From Oxytricha trifallax (taxonomy: Eukaryota; Ciliophora; Spirotrichea; Sporadotrichida; Oxytrichidae), in contig ARYC01001381.1 of assembly GCA_000711775.1 (NCBI GenBank), forward strand, positions 1-64,000: 64,000 nucleotides of DNA, written 5' to 3'. The position numbers and the translations under genes were made by a program. Positions 1 through 10,005 of the stretch are shown here, piece by piece. Below the pieces are notes generated by a model. That model did not search any database. It saw only the letters and a list, made by a program, of their open reading frames with translations, and had not been told where the DNA came from. Position 1 is the first letter of the stretch; every line of letters starts with the position of its first letter.

Positions 1-215
1 TTTAGTTCCATTAAATTAGTACTAAATATGTTTAAATTTAATTAGTACCGGTGCTAAATTCGTTTAAATTGAATTGGTACCAATTTAATAGTACCAAAAC
101 TTAATTAGTACCTAGTTTTTAACTAATGAGGTTTTAATGGAAAAGTTCCAAAATGGTTCAAAACCTAATTGGTACCAGTACCAACCTGAAATTTTTCTCA
201 GTTGGTACCAAAATT
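1..215. promoter_or_regulatory. TBE1 divergent intergenic repeats (GGTACC/TTAGTACC type)
   Basis: The stretch is built of short imperfect repeats of the kind AATTAGTACC, AATTGGTACC and GGTACCAGTACC, separated by A/T-rich spacers with TTTAAA. The same array, inverted, is at 29330-29545 in the complete TBE1. It lies between the divergently transcribed 57K and 22K genes, so it probably holds their promoters and may bind an element-encoded protein. The binding role is inference. Confidence 0.6.
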
Positions 216-386
216 AAAAATATTAAGCATAAAATTAGAAAATTTATAGTTATAAACTAAGTATAAATATCATGTCTAACACCTAAGAATCAACCATTGT
301 TGTTGCAGTGCCAGCTCCTATACAAAGTTAGTATAGCCAGTGAGGTTTTTACTTATTAATAATAGAAATTTAAATTGAATTTAAAC

Positions 387-1835
387 ATGGCGGCTAACTT
401 AAATCGTAAGCCAGTTTCTCTTGGAACAGGTTAATCATTGCTCAACTTTGGCTCCTCCAAGAAACCAGAAGTAATTTATATTGAAAAGGAGGTAGAGCTA
501 AGAGCTCTAGAGTTTGAAGCTGAGGTCTTTAAAATATAAGTTTAAAACAAGAAGTAGCGTGCAGAGATAGGAGTTTAAATATAAGTTGAATTGGTTGAGG
601 AAGATAAGGAACAGCAACCAATTGAAAAAATTAAAACATTTTAATGTGAAGACTGCTAAAATTTCTTCTCAACTGAGTCTAGCTTGAAGAGACACATCAA
701 AGAGGTACACTCTGGTAGAGCTAAGATCTACTTCAAGCATAATAAAGTAGATGGTAGATACTAATGCACTACCTGCATGAAGTCTTATATGCACTCAGCT
801 AAAGTAAAGAGACATATGCAAAAGCATCATCTAAGCGAATTCCTGATTAAAGATGAGGAAACTTAAAAGCTTGTACCTGCTAAAAGAAAAAAATAACTCT
901 CTTGATTCACAAACAGAACAGTAGGAGAGACTTAAGAGATAGAAGCGGTTTGAGTCAATGAACCAACCAGCAAATGGTATGTATATTGCATGCTTATAAG
1001 AGAGAGCAATGTATATACCTGCATTAAATGCAGTCGACATAAGCAGCTGTATTGAAAACTATTTGAATATTGACGTACCTGACAAGGTAAAACTTATAGT
1101 TGTTGATGAATTCGCATACAAGGTATATCCATTCAAGTATCTCATTAAGAACGAGCAATATTAAAATGAGTTTGCAAATTAATACATAGTACTGAGAGAG
1201 GCTTAGAAAAGTTAATGCAAGAACTTAGTAAGCTCGACGGAGTTATACTTGGTCATGGTTTTATTGCTTTGAGACTCAAGAAGTTTGAAATGACTCTAAG
1301 AGAGTATCTCTACCATAATAGATATCCTGATGATTTTAATGAGATACTAACAGATATGACTAAGGGTGTGAAAGAGCTCCATGATCTAGGGTATGTTCAT
1401 AGAGATTTGAAGCAAGAAAATGTAATGCTAAATCTCTGCACTTTAGAAGTAGTAGTCATAGATTTCAACAGAGCAATAAGACAAGAGATAGTGACTTTAG
1501 CTAAGCTTTTAGGCACTCCAGGATACTTCTCTATAAGAGAGAAATGGACAAATGGCTCTGTATAATTGGATGTTTGGGCGGTAGCTGCAATTATCTTAGA
1601 GTGCAATATGGAAAGTATGTCATACTTTGGAACAAAACATGAGAAATAATCAATAAGTTTGGCTGCTAATCATATTAAGCAAGATGAAATATGCAATGAA
1701 ATTAAGAAAATAGTTGAGATGGTCATTGTAAAAGCTCCAGCATATCCACGATAATCATTGGATGATATACTAGAACAACTACAGACTGCTAAATTCAAGA
1801 GGTATCACAAAGATAAGCAGATAAAATTTGTTTGA
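387..1835 (+). pseudogene. TBE1 57K zinc-finger/kinase protein, frameshifted copy
   Basis: Read with TAA/TAG as Gln, the gene starts at ATG 387 and ends at TGA 1833-1835, about 482 codons, close to the known 57-kDa size. The first 160 residues hold two C2H2 fingers (Cys-x2-Cys near 648-660 with His-x4-His; a second at about 765-825). The C-terminal half is a protein-kinase-like catalytic core: HRDLKQEN near 1399, then VVIDFNRAI where DFG is expected, then GTPGY. No clear glycine loop is visible. This copy has an extra A in the A-run at about 887-893 and a missing base at about 1218 compared with the other TBE1 copy, so the frame breaks twice and is restored. Substrate and function are unknown; it could be a pseudokinase. 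Confidence 0.75.
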
Positions 1836-1895
1836 ATTAAGTACACTGATACTCATTAAATATACATTAAATTCATAACAAACCTGCGTTTTCTC

Positions 1896-1974
1896 TACTA
1901 ACCCCAATAAGACCCCAACTATACCCTACAAATCAAAGCACTTATAAACCTCACTAAGGGGTTTTGGGGTTTTG
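1896..1974. repeat. TBE1 terminal inverted repeat
   Basis: About 79 bp ending in two G4T4 telomere-like units plus G. The inner part (AAATCAAAGCACTTATAAACCTC) is shared with every other TBE end in the window. It is followed by the target duplication AAT. Confidence 0.9.
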
Positions 1975-1977
1975 AAT

Positions 1978-4900
1978 ATGGAGACGCCTGAGTGACATAT
2001 TCCCTCAATTATTGCAAAATGGAAAGTAATTGTTTGATGAAAATATAAAAGTAGAGGATATCAAAGAAAGTGTTCTACTTTAGAATAGATGCTTTGTCCA
2101 ACCAGTTAAGCAACTATATGAGAAATTAAAATATTATAAATATCTATCATTTATTTTACCCCTATACCTGTTTTAATTTTAGGAAATCTCCTTCTTTAAT
2201 AAGGCAAAACTTTATTACACAACAAGTTTCAGAGGATGGACTCTATTAATTCAGATTTTATATTAATGGAGAACCTAAAATCATAACAGTAGATGATTAT
2301 CTACCCTTCCTCCATTATAAAATGCTGAGCTCAACTATAAATATTAAATCCTAGATTTAATGGCTAGCTTTAATTGAGAAGGCATGGGCTAAATTGTGTG
2401 GAAGTTATGAAAAGACATCAAGCTTACATACATAAGAAGTGCTAAAATACTTAACAAATTGTCCAAATAAACTCCTGCATCATGATTTAATTAAGCCAGA
2501 AGAAATATGGAGAAATATGGAGGAAAATATTAAAAATAAAGTCTTAATTTTTGCAAGTTCTGGGGTTGAAAAAAGTATGAATGATTAACATTCATAAGGA
2601 GCTCATATTAATTATATAAAGAAAAACAGTTATAATATGTAAATTTTTTTAAGTTAATCAAAATCATATTCTTGCTATTAACGATGCTTTTTAATTTACA
2701 CTTCCAAACACAGTTTAGAAAGTAAGAATCCTTAAAATGAAAGATCTTAATATCGTAGAAATACATTTGAATTTGGAAAATTAATTTTAATTAAAATAAA
2801 TATAAATAAAAATCTTGGCAGTTAAAGTTGCCCAATTTAAACGATATTGGGCTCATTCGAAAGCAAATTCAAAATTAGCTGGACTTTATAATTGGCGGTA
2901 CTATTTTATCGCATCCCTGGAGCGAGATAACTTCACTTTAATGTGAAGGGATAATTTAATGAATATAGATATGTTTAATTAAAGTCGAGTTATCTCCCTC
3001 CAGCGATGCGATAAAATAGTACCACCAATAGTAAAGTCCAGCTAATTTTGAATTCGCTTTCGAATGAGCCCAAGATCGTTTAAATTGGCCAACTTTAACT
3101 GCCAAGATTTTTATTTATATTTATTTTAATTAAAATTAATTTTCCAAATTCAAATGTATTTCTACAACAACATTACTGAATTGCTTGGAGATTGGGGAGA
3201 AAAATCTGATAAATGGGAAATTAAAAATAATGGTGAAGAACTAAAGAAGCTTTTAAATTATGACTAAGTTTACCAAAGTGGCCAATTTTATATTTCATTC
3301 GATGATTACATAAACTTTTATAATTCAACTTGTCTATTGAAAATTCACTTTAGCAAACACTACCCGTTTATAATAGAAAATTTAAGACTAAGGCATGTTT
3401 AAGGCTCTTTCGCACTTGCTAAATTCTAGATTCATTAAAAAGTCAACAAACTGTACTTAACCCTGCATCAAGTTGCGAAAAGACTAGCAGCTCATAATGT
3501 TTCTTATAATTTTCAAAAGCCAGAATTATAGTAGGCCGAACTGTCAATCAAACAACTCAAGATTACATTAAATGAATACATGGCACTTAAGAGGAGTTAG
3601 TAGTAGAGCTAAGCGATATTCTCCCAGGAAATTACATTGCCTATATTGAGGTTGAATGGGTAATGCCAGAAATTACAAGTACATTTGTACTCTCTGCTTA
3701 TGCTGATCAACCTATTGGTCTAGAAGCAGCTGATAAAAATGAATATTAAGTGCAAGATCCTTAGAATCAGGTTTCTAAGTATATCATTCTTGATTGGCTA
3801 ATGAAATCAAGTGCCATTAAAAATGAAAAGAAGCGTACATATTTTGAGAACTAAAAAGGCGATGTAAAGTCTCTATTTAAAGTTATTTCTATGACTGATG
3901 GATAAGGAGGGGATATTGGCTATATTTACTATTCAAATTTAAGGCAAGAAAACTAAAATAGTACATTGCCTCACTTGCACGAAAAGCTTATCTTTAAAGA
4001 CATTAAAAATTTGAAAATTTAAGGGCTAAACGAGGAGACTTTGGAAATTGATATTAATCTCAAGCCTGACTAGGATTTACTATATTTGATCAGAAGAGTG
4101 GGGCCTAGTACTGAGACTTGCTCTTATAAACTAGCAAATTACACTAGATTGACTTATAATACAGAATAATCTGTTGATGAATTCAGGGAAAGAGGCAAGA
4201 AAACTAAGATTATTGATGAGTCTAACAATAAAAACATTCCTTATAACTACTGCTGTTTAAATATTTAATTTTAAATCTTTTAGAATCTTACTTAAAATTT
4301 TATAATGCATGTTTTAAATAATACTTATCTTGTTACCAATTTCAATATGATTTACATAATAATACGTTTATGTTTTGCAACATGAGACATGAGGACGGTT
4401 TTGGATTCTTATTCGATAATCAAGAATAAGATAAAGTTCTTATGATCAAAATCTAACTAAATACAGAGAACCTTAAAGAAAAGACATTTTATAATCCCAA
4501 GCCTTCCTCAGAAGACACCTATATTAGAATTTCTTTATTAAATACACTATTTCATTTTCAAAAAGGAAAAAAATATTAAATTTATATATTTAAGTGATAT
4601 AAATAAGTTAATATTCATAGCAGTAATGACTTGAGCGAGATGCAAGAAGGCATAGAGAAAATGATGAGCCAATCAGTGCCAAATGAATGGAAACTTAAAA
4701 TTGAACCTAATTCATATAATATCAAGCGACTTTCAATTGTGGATATATTTTAGTTGTATATCATAATTTTGCATATCATTTTCTATGCTGGCAAACCGTT
4801 TGAGACACAGTTACTGAAATTGAATATGTTTAAGTTATCCTACTGGATTGATTTCGTATCTCCAGATTAATTTCAATGCTTAAAACTAACTAACTATTTC

Positions 4901-5343
4901 ATAATTTTCACATATATATTCCCTGAAAAAGTAAATTAATGTTCGTTACAAGTTTTTTTGATAAATACTTTTGATATCACAAAGAAGACATCCTTTAAAT
5001 ATCCCTTATATTTAAAGTGCTGAATTGCGTTCCTGAAAGAGACCCAGATTTGCATATTTTCAATAAATTTAGACATAGGGACAAAGAACTTAGATCGAGG
5101 CTGAAGGCAAGAAATATGATATATTTGTCTATAACTAATTAAGTTTTAATAAAACATCGTCCAATTAAGTGTTTATTAGAATAGAAATTCTTATAAAAAA
5201 ACTGCTTGATTGATAGCAAACAGTACTGGTACTTTGAAAATCGTGAGAAAGATAGAGACTTTCAGGGCACCTACACTTTCCAGTTGACTAACTTAGAAGA
5301 TGACCAAGGCAGAAGCGAAGTTGCCTGTGGGATATAAGATTGA
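1978..5343 (+). CDS. Calpain-like cysteine protease (C2), broken by inserts
   Basis: Several blocks match the calpain catalytic and domain III fold with TAA/TAG as Gln. They are WRRLSDIFPQ and a DI-containing block (1979-2140), GLYQFRFYINGEPK with VDDYLP (2235-2310), EKAWAKLCGSYEKTSS (2375-2425), NHILAINDAF with LKMKDL (2660-2750), and, after the foldback insert, LGDWGEKSDKWEI and a FDDYINF block (3186-3320). Domain III and C-terminal beta-sandwich-like sequence runs to TGA 5341-5343. The active-site Cys block GDCWFL is not recognisable: the matching position reads LLQNRCFV. So the protein may be inactive, or that segment may lie elsewhere. The 5' part lies left of the TBE insertion. Frame changes near 2190, 2640 and after 4260 suggest further eliminated segments or introns. 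Confidence 0.7.
2755..3165. mobile_element. Foldback (hairpin) insert inside the calpain gene
   Basis: The left end GTAGAAATACATTTGAATTT is repeated in reverse complement at the right end (3146-3165), and the arms run for about 190 bp each with few mismatches, including the GC-rich block TTATCGCATCCCTGGAGCGA. It separates LKMKDL from LGDWGEKSDKW of the calpain catalytic domain, where family members are continuous (LRNPWG...W). It must therefore be eliminated for the gene to work. Its terminal ATACATTTGAATT is shared with the helicase element at 46373-48419, suggesting it is a non-autonomous relative. Confidence 0.75.
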
Positions 5344-5405
5344 ATCTATAAAATATGAACAAATTCTTAATTTATATAGAGTTTATCTAATTGATATTTC
5401 AATAC
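5344..5405. other. Short AT-rich spacer
   Basis: Nothing recognisable between the calpain-like stop and the next inverted-repeat element. Confidence 0.5.
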
Positions 5406-6388
5406 AAAATTAATGTATAATTATATAATATTATACAAGTATATTTAAAATATGGAAATTACATATAACTAATCAACTTTTTAAAAATTAAATAATTATA
5501 ACAGCCAATAATTTACTTGACTTTTAATAATATTTATTCATACATGAACATAAGTTTAATTCAGTTGTAATTTATAATTTTATAAAAATAAATTAATTAA
5601 AAATTGAGAGATTTTTTATAATGACTGGTAATTGAGGTGACTTCATGGTGCATCCCTGCTTTATGATTTCTATGAATGTTTTGCTTTCATTCATCTTGAG
5701 AAAAAATACGAAGAATCGTGCTCATCGGCATACTCAATGATAAAAATGACACCTAAATGCTACAATTCTCCTTACACTCGATCGCGTTCTTGTAACTAAT
5801 AAATCCTTGGTAATTTATAAATCAATTCCAAAATCCTACAAACGCATGCGGGGAAAGGGAGTCTTTATCAGTAACACATGCAATAACTCATTCTAAGCAA
5901 ATTCAATAAACTCATAAAAAACAGAAAAAAGTACAATAAACACAAGAGTTTTATATTGTCATTAGTGAATATATTTTAGCTTATTTTATAAGTAATGCAA
6001 ATTTACAATTATTTTTATTTATATCTATTCTGTAAATATTAGTTAAAATTAAATACTATTAATACAACACTTCATTTGAAACATACTCAATCAAAATTAT
6101 TTATACATTCCTTTATAAAAAGTACTTTAAGTTTCTTGCTCATTAATGTTAGTTTTAAAACTAAGAATGTATTGGGCAAATAAATTAAGTAGAATATCTT
6201 ATAATAATTATCAATTTTTTAAATTACAACTGAATTAAACTTTAGTTCATATATGAATAAATATTATTAAAAGTCAAGTAAATTATTGGCTGTTATAATT
6301 ATTTAATTTTTAAAATGTTGATTATTTATATGTAATTTCAACATTTTAAATATACTTGTATAATATTATATAATTATACATTAATTTT
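5406..6388. mobile_element. Inverted-repeat element, about 980 bp
   Basis: Arms of about 190 bp (5406-5595 and 6205-6388) are near reverse complements, including GCCAATAATTTACTTGACTT on the left and its complement AAGTCAAGTAAATTATTGGC on the right. The interior 5630-5900 is richer in GC and reads open on the plus strand when TAA/TAG are Gln. It contains CSSAYSMIKMTPKCYN but matches no family I know. It could be a decayed transposon gene or a macronuclear segment between the repeats. Confidence 0.65.
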
Positions 6389-6391
6389 TTG

Positions 6392-6616
6392 CTGAATCCT
6401 AAATTCGTTAATGAAGGCTTGAGCGGTAGAAATTCTCAATTAAGCTAAGAATTTAATGATGAAAACATTTCTTTAAATTTCCAGCAAAATTAAACTCAAA
6501 ATACTGGAATTAATACTTAGCAATACCCAAGTATCTTGAAAGCATTGCATGTTGTAGATCCATTTGTTAAGTGTGGAATTAGCTACTAAACTAGTTATAC
6601 AGTTAGATAGATATGA
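6392..6616 (+). CDS. C-terminal coding piece of an unidentified gene
   Basis: An open frame of about 74 codons using TAA/TAG as Gln, from the edge of the inverted-repeat element to TGA 6614-6616. It is Asn/Gln/Ser-rich and then ends in a more ordered block with SILKALHVVDPFVKCG. The composition is gene-like and unlike the AT-rich flanks. It is probably the last segment of a somatic gene whose upstream part lies before the insert, perhaps the same gene as the calpain-like pieces. No function can be given. Confidence 0.4.
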
Positions 6617-6870
6617 GATTGGGATATTATTAGTAATAAATTTTGTTCATTTCATTATCTCAATAATTCTTAAATTTAAATGTGATATAGAATGCATTAG
6701 TAAAATTGATCATAATTAAAATAATTTAATTGTTTATCATTATCTTACTATTTAAAACCAAATGAGCTGATCAGCTTGGTCATGTAAACTATATGTAAAT
6801 TAAATTCCAATTAATAGAAACATGAATTTGTTGGATAAATTTTGGAATCAAGTTTATATTAAATTAGGTA
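6617..6870. other. AT-rich, no gene seen
   Basis: Runs of A/T with short repeats of AATTA. No open frame or structured element stands out. Confidence 0.5.
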
Positions 6871-8005
6871 TATTGCTAAAATACATAAGATTAGGAAATT
6901 CAAGAAATACAAATACATTATATTAATACAAGTAATTATAACTGCCACTAATTAGATCAGCTATTAATTGTAATTTGATTCAGATCGCTTTAATTTTAAA
7001 TATCTTTAATAATTATGACCAAACTGCACATTATACATTGTACAGTTTCATAGTATTTTCTCTTTAAAAATTAAGGCGTACTTTCAGAATTGTACAATGT
7101 ACATTGTACTGTATCATAGTATTATCTTTTTTTAATATTAAAATTGTACAAATCTGTGCATTGAGATTAATTAGAGTCAGTATTATAAATATTAAAAATG
7201 AAAATTATGATTAAACAAATGAGTGACAATCAGGAACTATATATTGGAGGCTTCGTTCCGAAAGAACATACATACATAATTAGAATGGAGAAGCAACTAA
7301 ATTAGAGGTCAGACTCTTCAACAAATCAGCGGCACATTTTTGTTTTTACCATCAAGACCGAGGAATATAGATAAATGCACACTCAAGTCGAAGAAGAATA
7401 GTCGCTTAAATCGCCAAGGTTAAGCCACGCACTCGCTGAAAGCAGAGTTCACAGAGGCCATGATTAGAGAAGATGAGAAGTTCCCCTTCAGTGAGGTGGA
7501 GCTCGCTATGTACTTTCAGTAAAGATTGGCTGCAGATGGGGACGCAGAGTTGATGCAGGACGAGGAGACGGTGATTGAAAACACATAGGTGGAAACAAAT
7601 GACAGCAAACCCGAAGTCAAAAAGTGATCAATACAGTGAAGAGACTAGGGAGACTACACTTTCCATTATACATTCGCATAATTAATTTATAATAATGACT
7701 CTAATTAATCTAAATGCACAGATTTGTAAAATTTTAATATTAAAAAAAGATAACACTATGAAACAGTACAATGTACATTGTACAATTCTGAAAGTAAGCC
7801 TTAATTTTAAAAAAGAAAATACAATAAAACTGTACAATGTATAATGTACAATTTGGTCATAATTATTAAAGATATTAAAAATTAAAAGCGAACTAAATCA
7901 AATTACAATTAATAGCTGATCTAATTAGTGCCAGTTATAATTACTTGTATTAATATAATGTATTTGTATTTCTTGAATTTCCTAATCTTATGTATTTTAG
8001 CAATA
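6871..8005. mobile_element. Inverted-repeat element with palindromic subterminal sites
   Basis: TATTGCTAAAATACATAAGATTAGG at the left is mirrored at the right end (7981-8005). The arms continue for about 260 bp. Each arm carries the perfect 18-bp palindrome GTACAATGTACATTGTAC (7092-7109 and 7766-7783) and a weaker copy. The outer CTAAAATACAT motif is shared with the helicase element at 46373-48419. The interior holds one small ORF. This resembles a transposon with protein-binding sites near its ends. Confidence 0.75.
7198..7629 (+). CDS. Small ORF inside inverted-repeat element, frameshifted
   Basis: From ATG 7198 the frame is open for about 70 codons (contains HIFVFTIKTEEYRQMHTQ). After a frame change near 7400-7450 a second frame runs to TGA at about 7629, containing REDEKFPFSEVELAMYFQQ. 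The base composition is clearly richer in G+C than the arms. The second half vaguely recalls the C-terminal winged-helix region of MCM3-type replication proteins, but I cannot confirm this. It may be the element's own protein or a captured gene fragment. Confidence 0.35.
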
Positions 8006-8151
8006 TTAATTTAAAACATTCACAAATTCCATCTTTTAGGTTTACACAAAGTTAATCAATCTATTTTAACCAAGTAAAACAGCCAATCCCTCATCTAAAA
8101 TACTATTTTAAATTTCAATTGTGACTTCTTAAAGATCTAAATTAGTTGAGA

Positions 8152-9843
8152 ATGGACCCAAGTATAAAAAAAGCTCCTATAGATATTAAATACAACTATG
8201 CAAAACATGGATTGATTCACCCAAAACGATGGTGCTCATTTTTTGCAACTAGGATGCGATTGATTAAAACTTGATTGGATTATTTCGGATATTTGTGGGT
8301 ATGCCCAGTATGTTTTCAAGGCAAGCGAGTAACTTCAAGTACACCAATGAATACTATAAATCTACTGCTTTTTGATTTTGCTTTTGCAATGTGGGTAAAA
8401 AATGCTACTCCAAAAATGGCTGACGATATGAGTAGTGGAGGGCATTCTTTGCAAGCTTAGTTTATGATATTTAGAAGAGCCTACACATTCTTCATGAAAA
8501 CTAAAGTCTTACCTTACTTAGTTTTGCCAGGACCAGTTGAAATTGATGAAGCAAAATTGTGAGATAAAAGTGGCATTTCAGAGGAGAATTTCCCAAAAAA
8601 ATCAAGTGGGCTTTTGGAATTTTTTTTAGGACAACCTAAATACCAGTCATCTACGAGATAAAATGCAAAGTGCATGCTTATTTAGTTTCGATATTAAAAA
8701 GACATTTGAGAGCAGATACAGTAATGCATTCGGATCATCACTCTTCATATGTAGTTTTGAGATCGGCTAAAAGTTTACTAGCAAAATATGGTTTATCATT
8801 ACTGGGTATATCATTCCAATTTATATGTGCATGAAAAATTCTCATTTGTAATGACAGGAAACATTGAAAGAGTTTGGAGTTAATTAAGACATATGATGAT
8901 GCCTTTGAAATTTCAAAGAAACTCAAAAAGAATAGAGGAGTATCTATGCACTTATATGTTACAATAAATGATTAAAAATAAGTAAAGAGAGTCTTGGACT
9001 TTAAAGATGCTCAGAGATTTCTATAAACATTAATATTATATCTATATTAAACTAAGTAATGCAGAGGAGGATAGAGTCCCAGGGTTACGGTCAATTGAAG
9101 AGGCTAATTCAAGATTGAAAGAACTGGGAATGTTTTTTCGAGACTATGAAGCAGAGTATCATGCTAAGAGTTTGCATCATTTAACTCTTTTTAAAAATGA
9201 AGACCTAGATAATGTAGTGAAGCCTTTGACTACTTAAGATATTGACCCCTCTATTTAAAATTTAAGATACGACCCACATTAGCATATTTTCATGACTCAT
9301 AAATCAAGGGATGATATTGTCATGCATTTAGATCCCAGAGAAGACAAAATACTTAGATTACAATACATTATATTTTATGAAGAAGATAATGGAGTTGGGT
9401 GGTACAAAAATCCTCAAAATTAAGAAGTAAAAGAATAAAAGGAAATTAATCCAGATATTTTTAGCATTAAATCTGGTTCAAATTATCGTATACAATCAAA
9501 TTTTGTAGATTTAACCAACGATTAAGAAGCTCAAGATAAAAATAAATAAAATAATCATAGTTAAAAAGCTGATAATTAAATTTCAAATTAAAAAGATAGT
9601 GTACAAACCAAATAATTTCCAAATCCAGTAGACGAGGAAGAGGAGCTTGGAGAGGAGTATCAAGGCATTGATATTTCTTCTTTAAATCGAAGTTCTGGAG
9701 TTAGAAAATATTTTAAAGTACTTCACCAGGGATATGTAGATGGAGGAGTTACAATGGCGGAGACGGCTCTGGAAAAAGAAAATGAAAAAGCGAGAGCTAA
9801 ATTGCAATCTGATGATGAATATTAAAATTACAGCTCAAAATGA
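8152..9843 (+). pseudogene. IS1595/ISXO2-like (Merlin-type) transposase, frameshifted
   Basis: ATG 8152 to TGA 9841-9843, with TAA/TAG as Gln. The blocks match the ISXO2/IS1595 DDE family in order: a zinc-ribbon-like VCPVCFQGKR (8300-8335), GPVEIDEAK (8531-8558; first acid), IKWAFGIFFRTT (8601-8635), HSDHHSSY (8735-8758; second acid), and YHSN with GNIERVWSQLR (8810-8890; third acid). The frame changes near 8580 and 8790, and TGA interrupts after LIKT (8269) and KL (8561), so this copy cannot make a full protein. A long acidic, Gln-rich tail of about 250 residues follows and is open to the end. Terminal repeats were not found. Confidence 0.65.
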
Positions 9844-10005
9844 AAATCATAAAATACATTAATCAGGTATAGATAAAATCAAAGTACAGAATTGTAAATA
9901 GCTTATAAAGTTTAAATATTAAAAATATGTAAACTCTTAATTTCATTATCTTCTTCTTTAAAAATAAAATCACTTAATTATGAAATTAAATATTAAATAA
10001 ATTTA
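9844..10005. other. AT-rich spacer between convergent genes
   Basis: No feature seen between the transposase stop and the phospholipase C 3' end. Confidence 0.5.

Larger units (their letters stand above)
1..1974 (+). mobile_element. TBE1: TBE1-type transposon, partial (enters from left edge)
   Basis: This is about half of a telomere-bearing element. Its right end is the terminal repeat GGGGTTTTGGGGTTTTG ending at 1974, followed by AAT (1975-1977), the expected 3-bp target duplication. The sequence is the reverse complement of the left half of the complete TBE1 at 27575-31684, from its terminal repeat through the 57K gene to the start of the divergent promoter. The 22K and 42K genes should lie left of position 1. 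The element abuts calpain-like coding sequence, so it sits inside that gene and would have to be removed when the somatic genome is made. Family identity is from established knowledge of Oxytricha TBEs; boundaries are seen directly. Confidence 0.9.

Noticed and set aside
831..1040. Minus-strand ORF over the TBE1 57K gene
   Set aside because: Shadow of the plus-strand zinc-finger/kinase frame.
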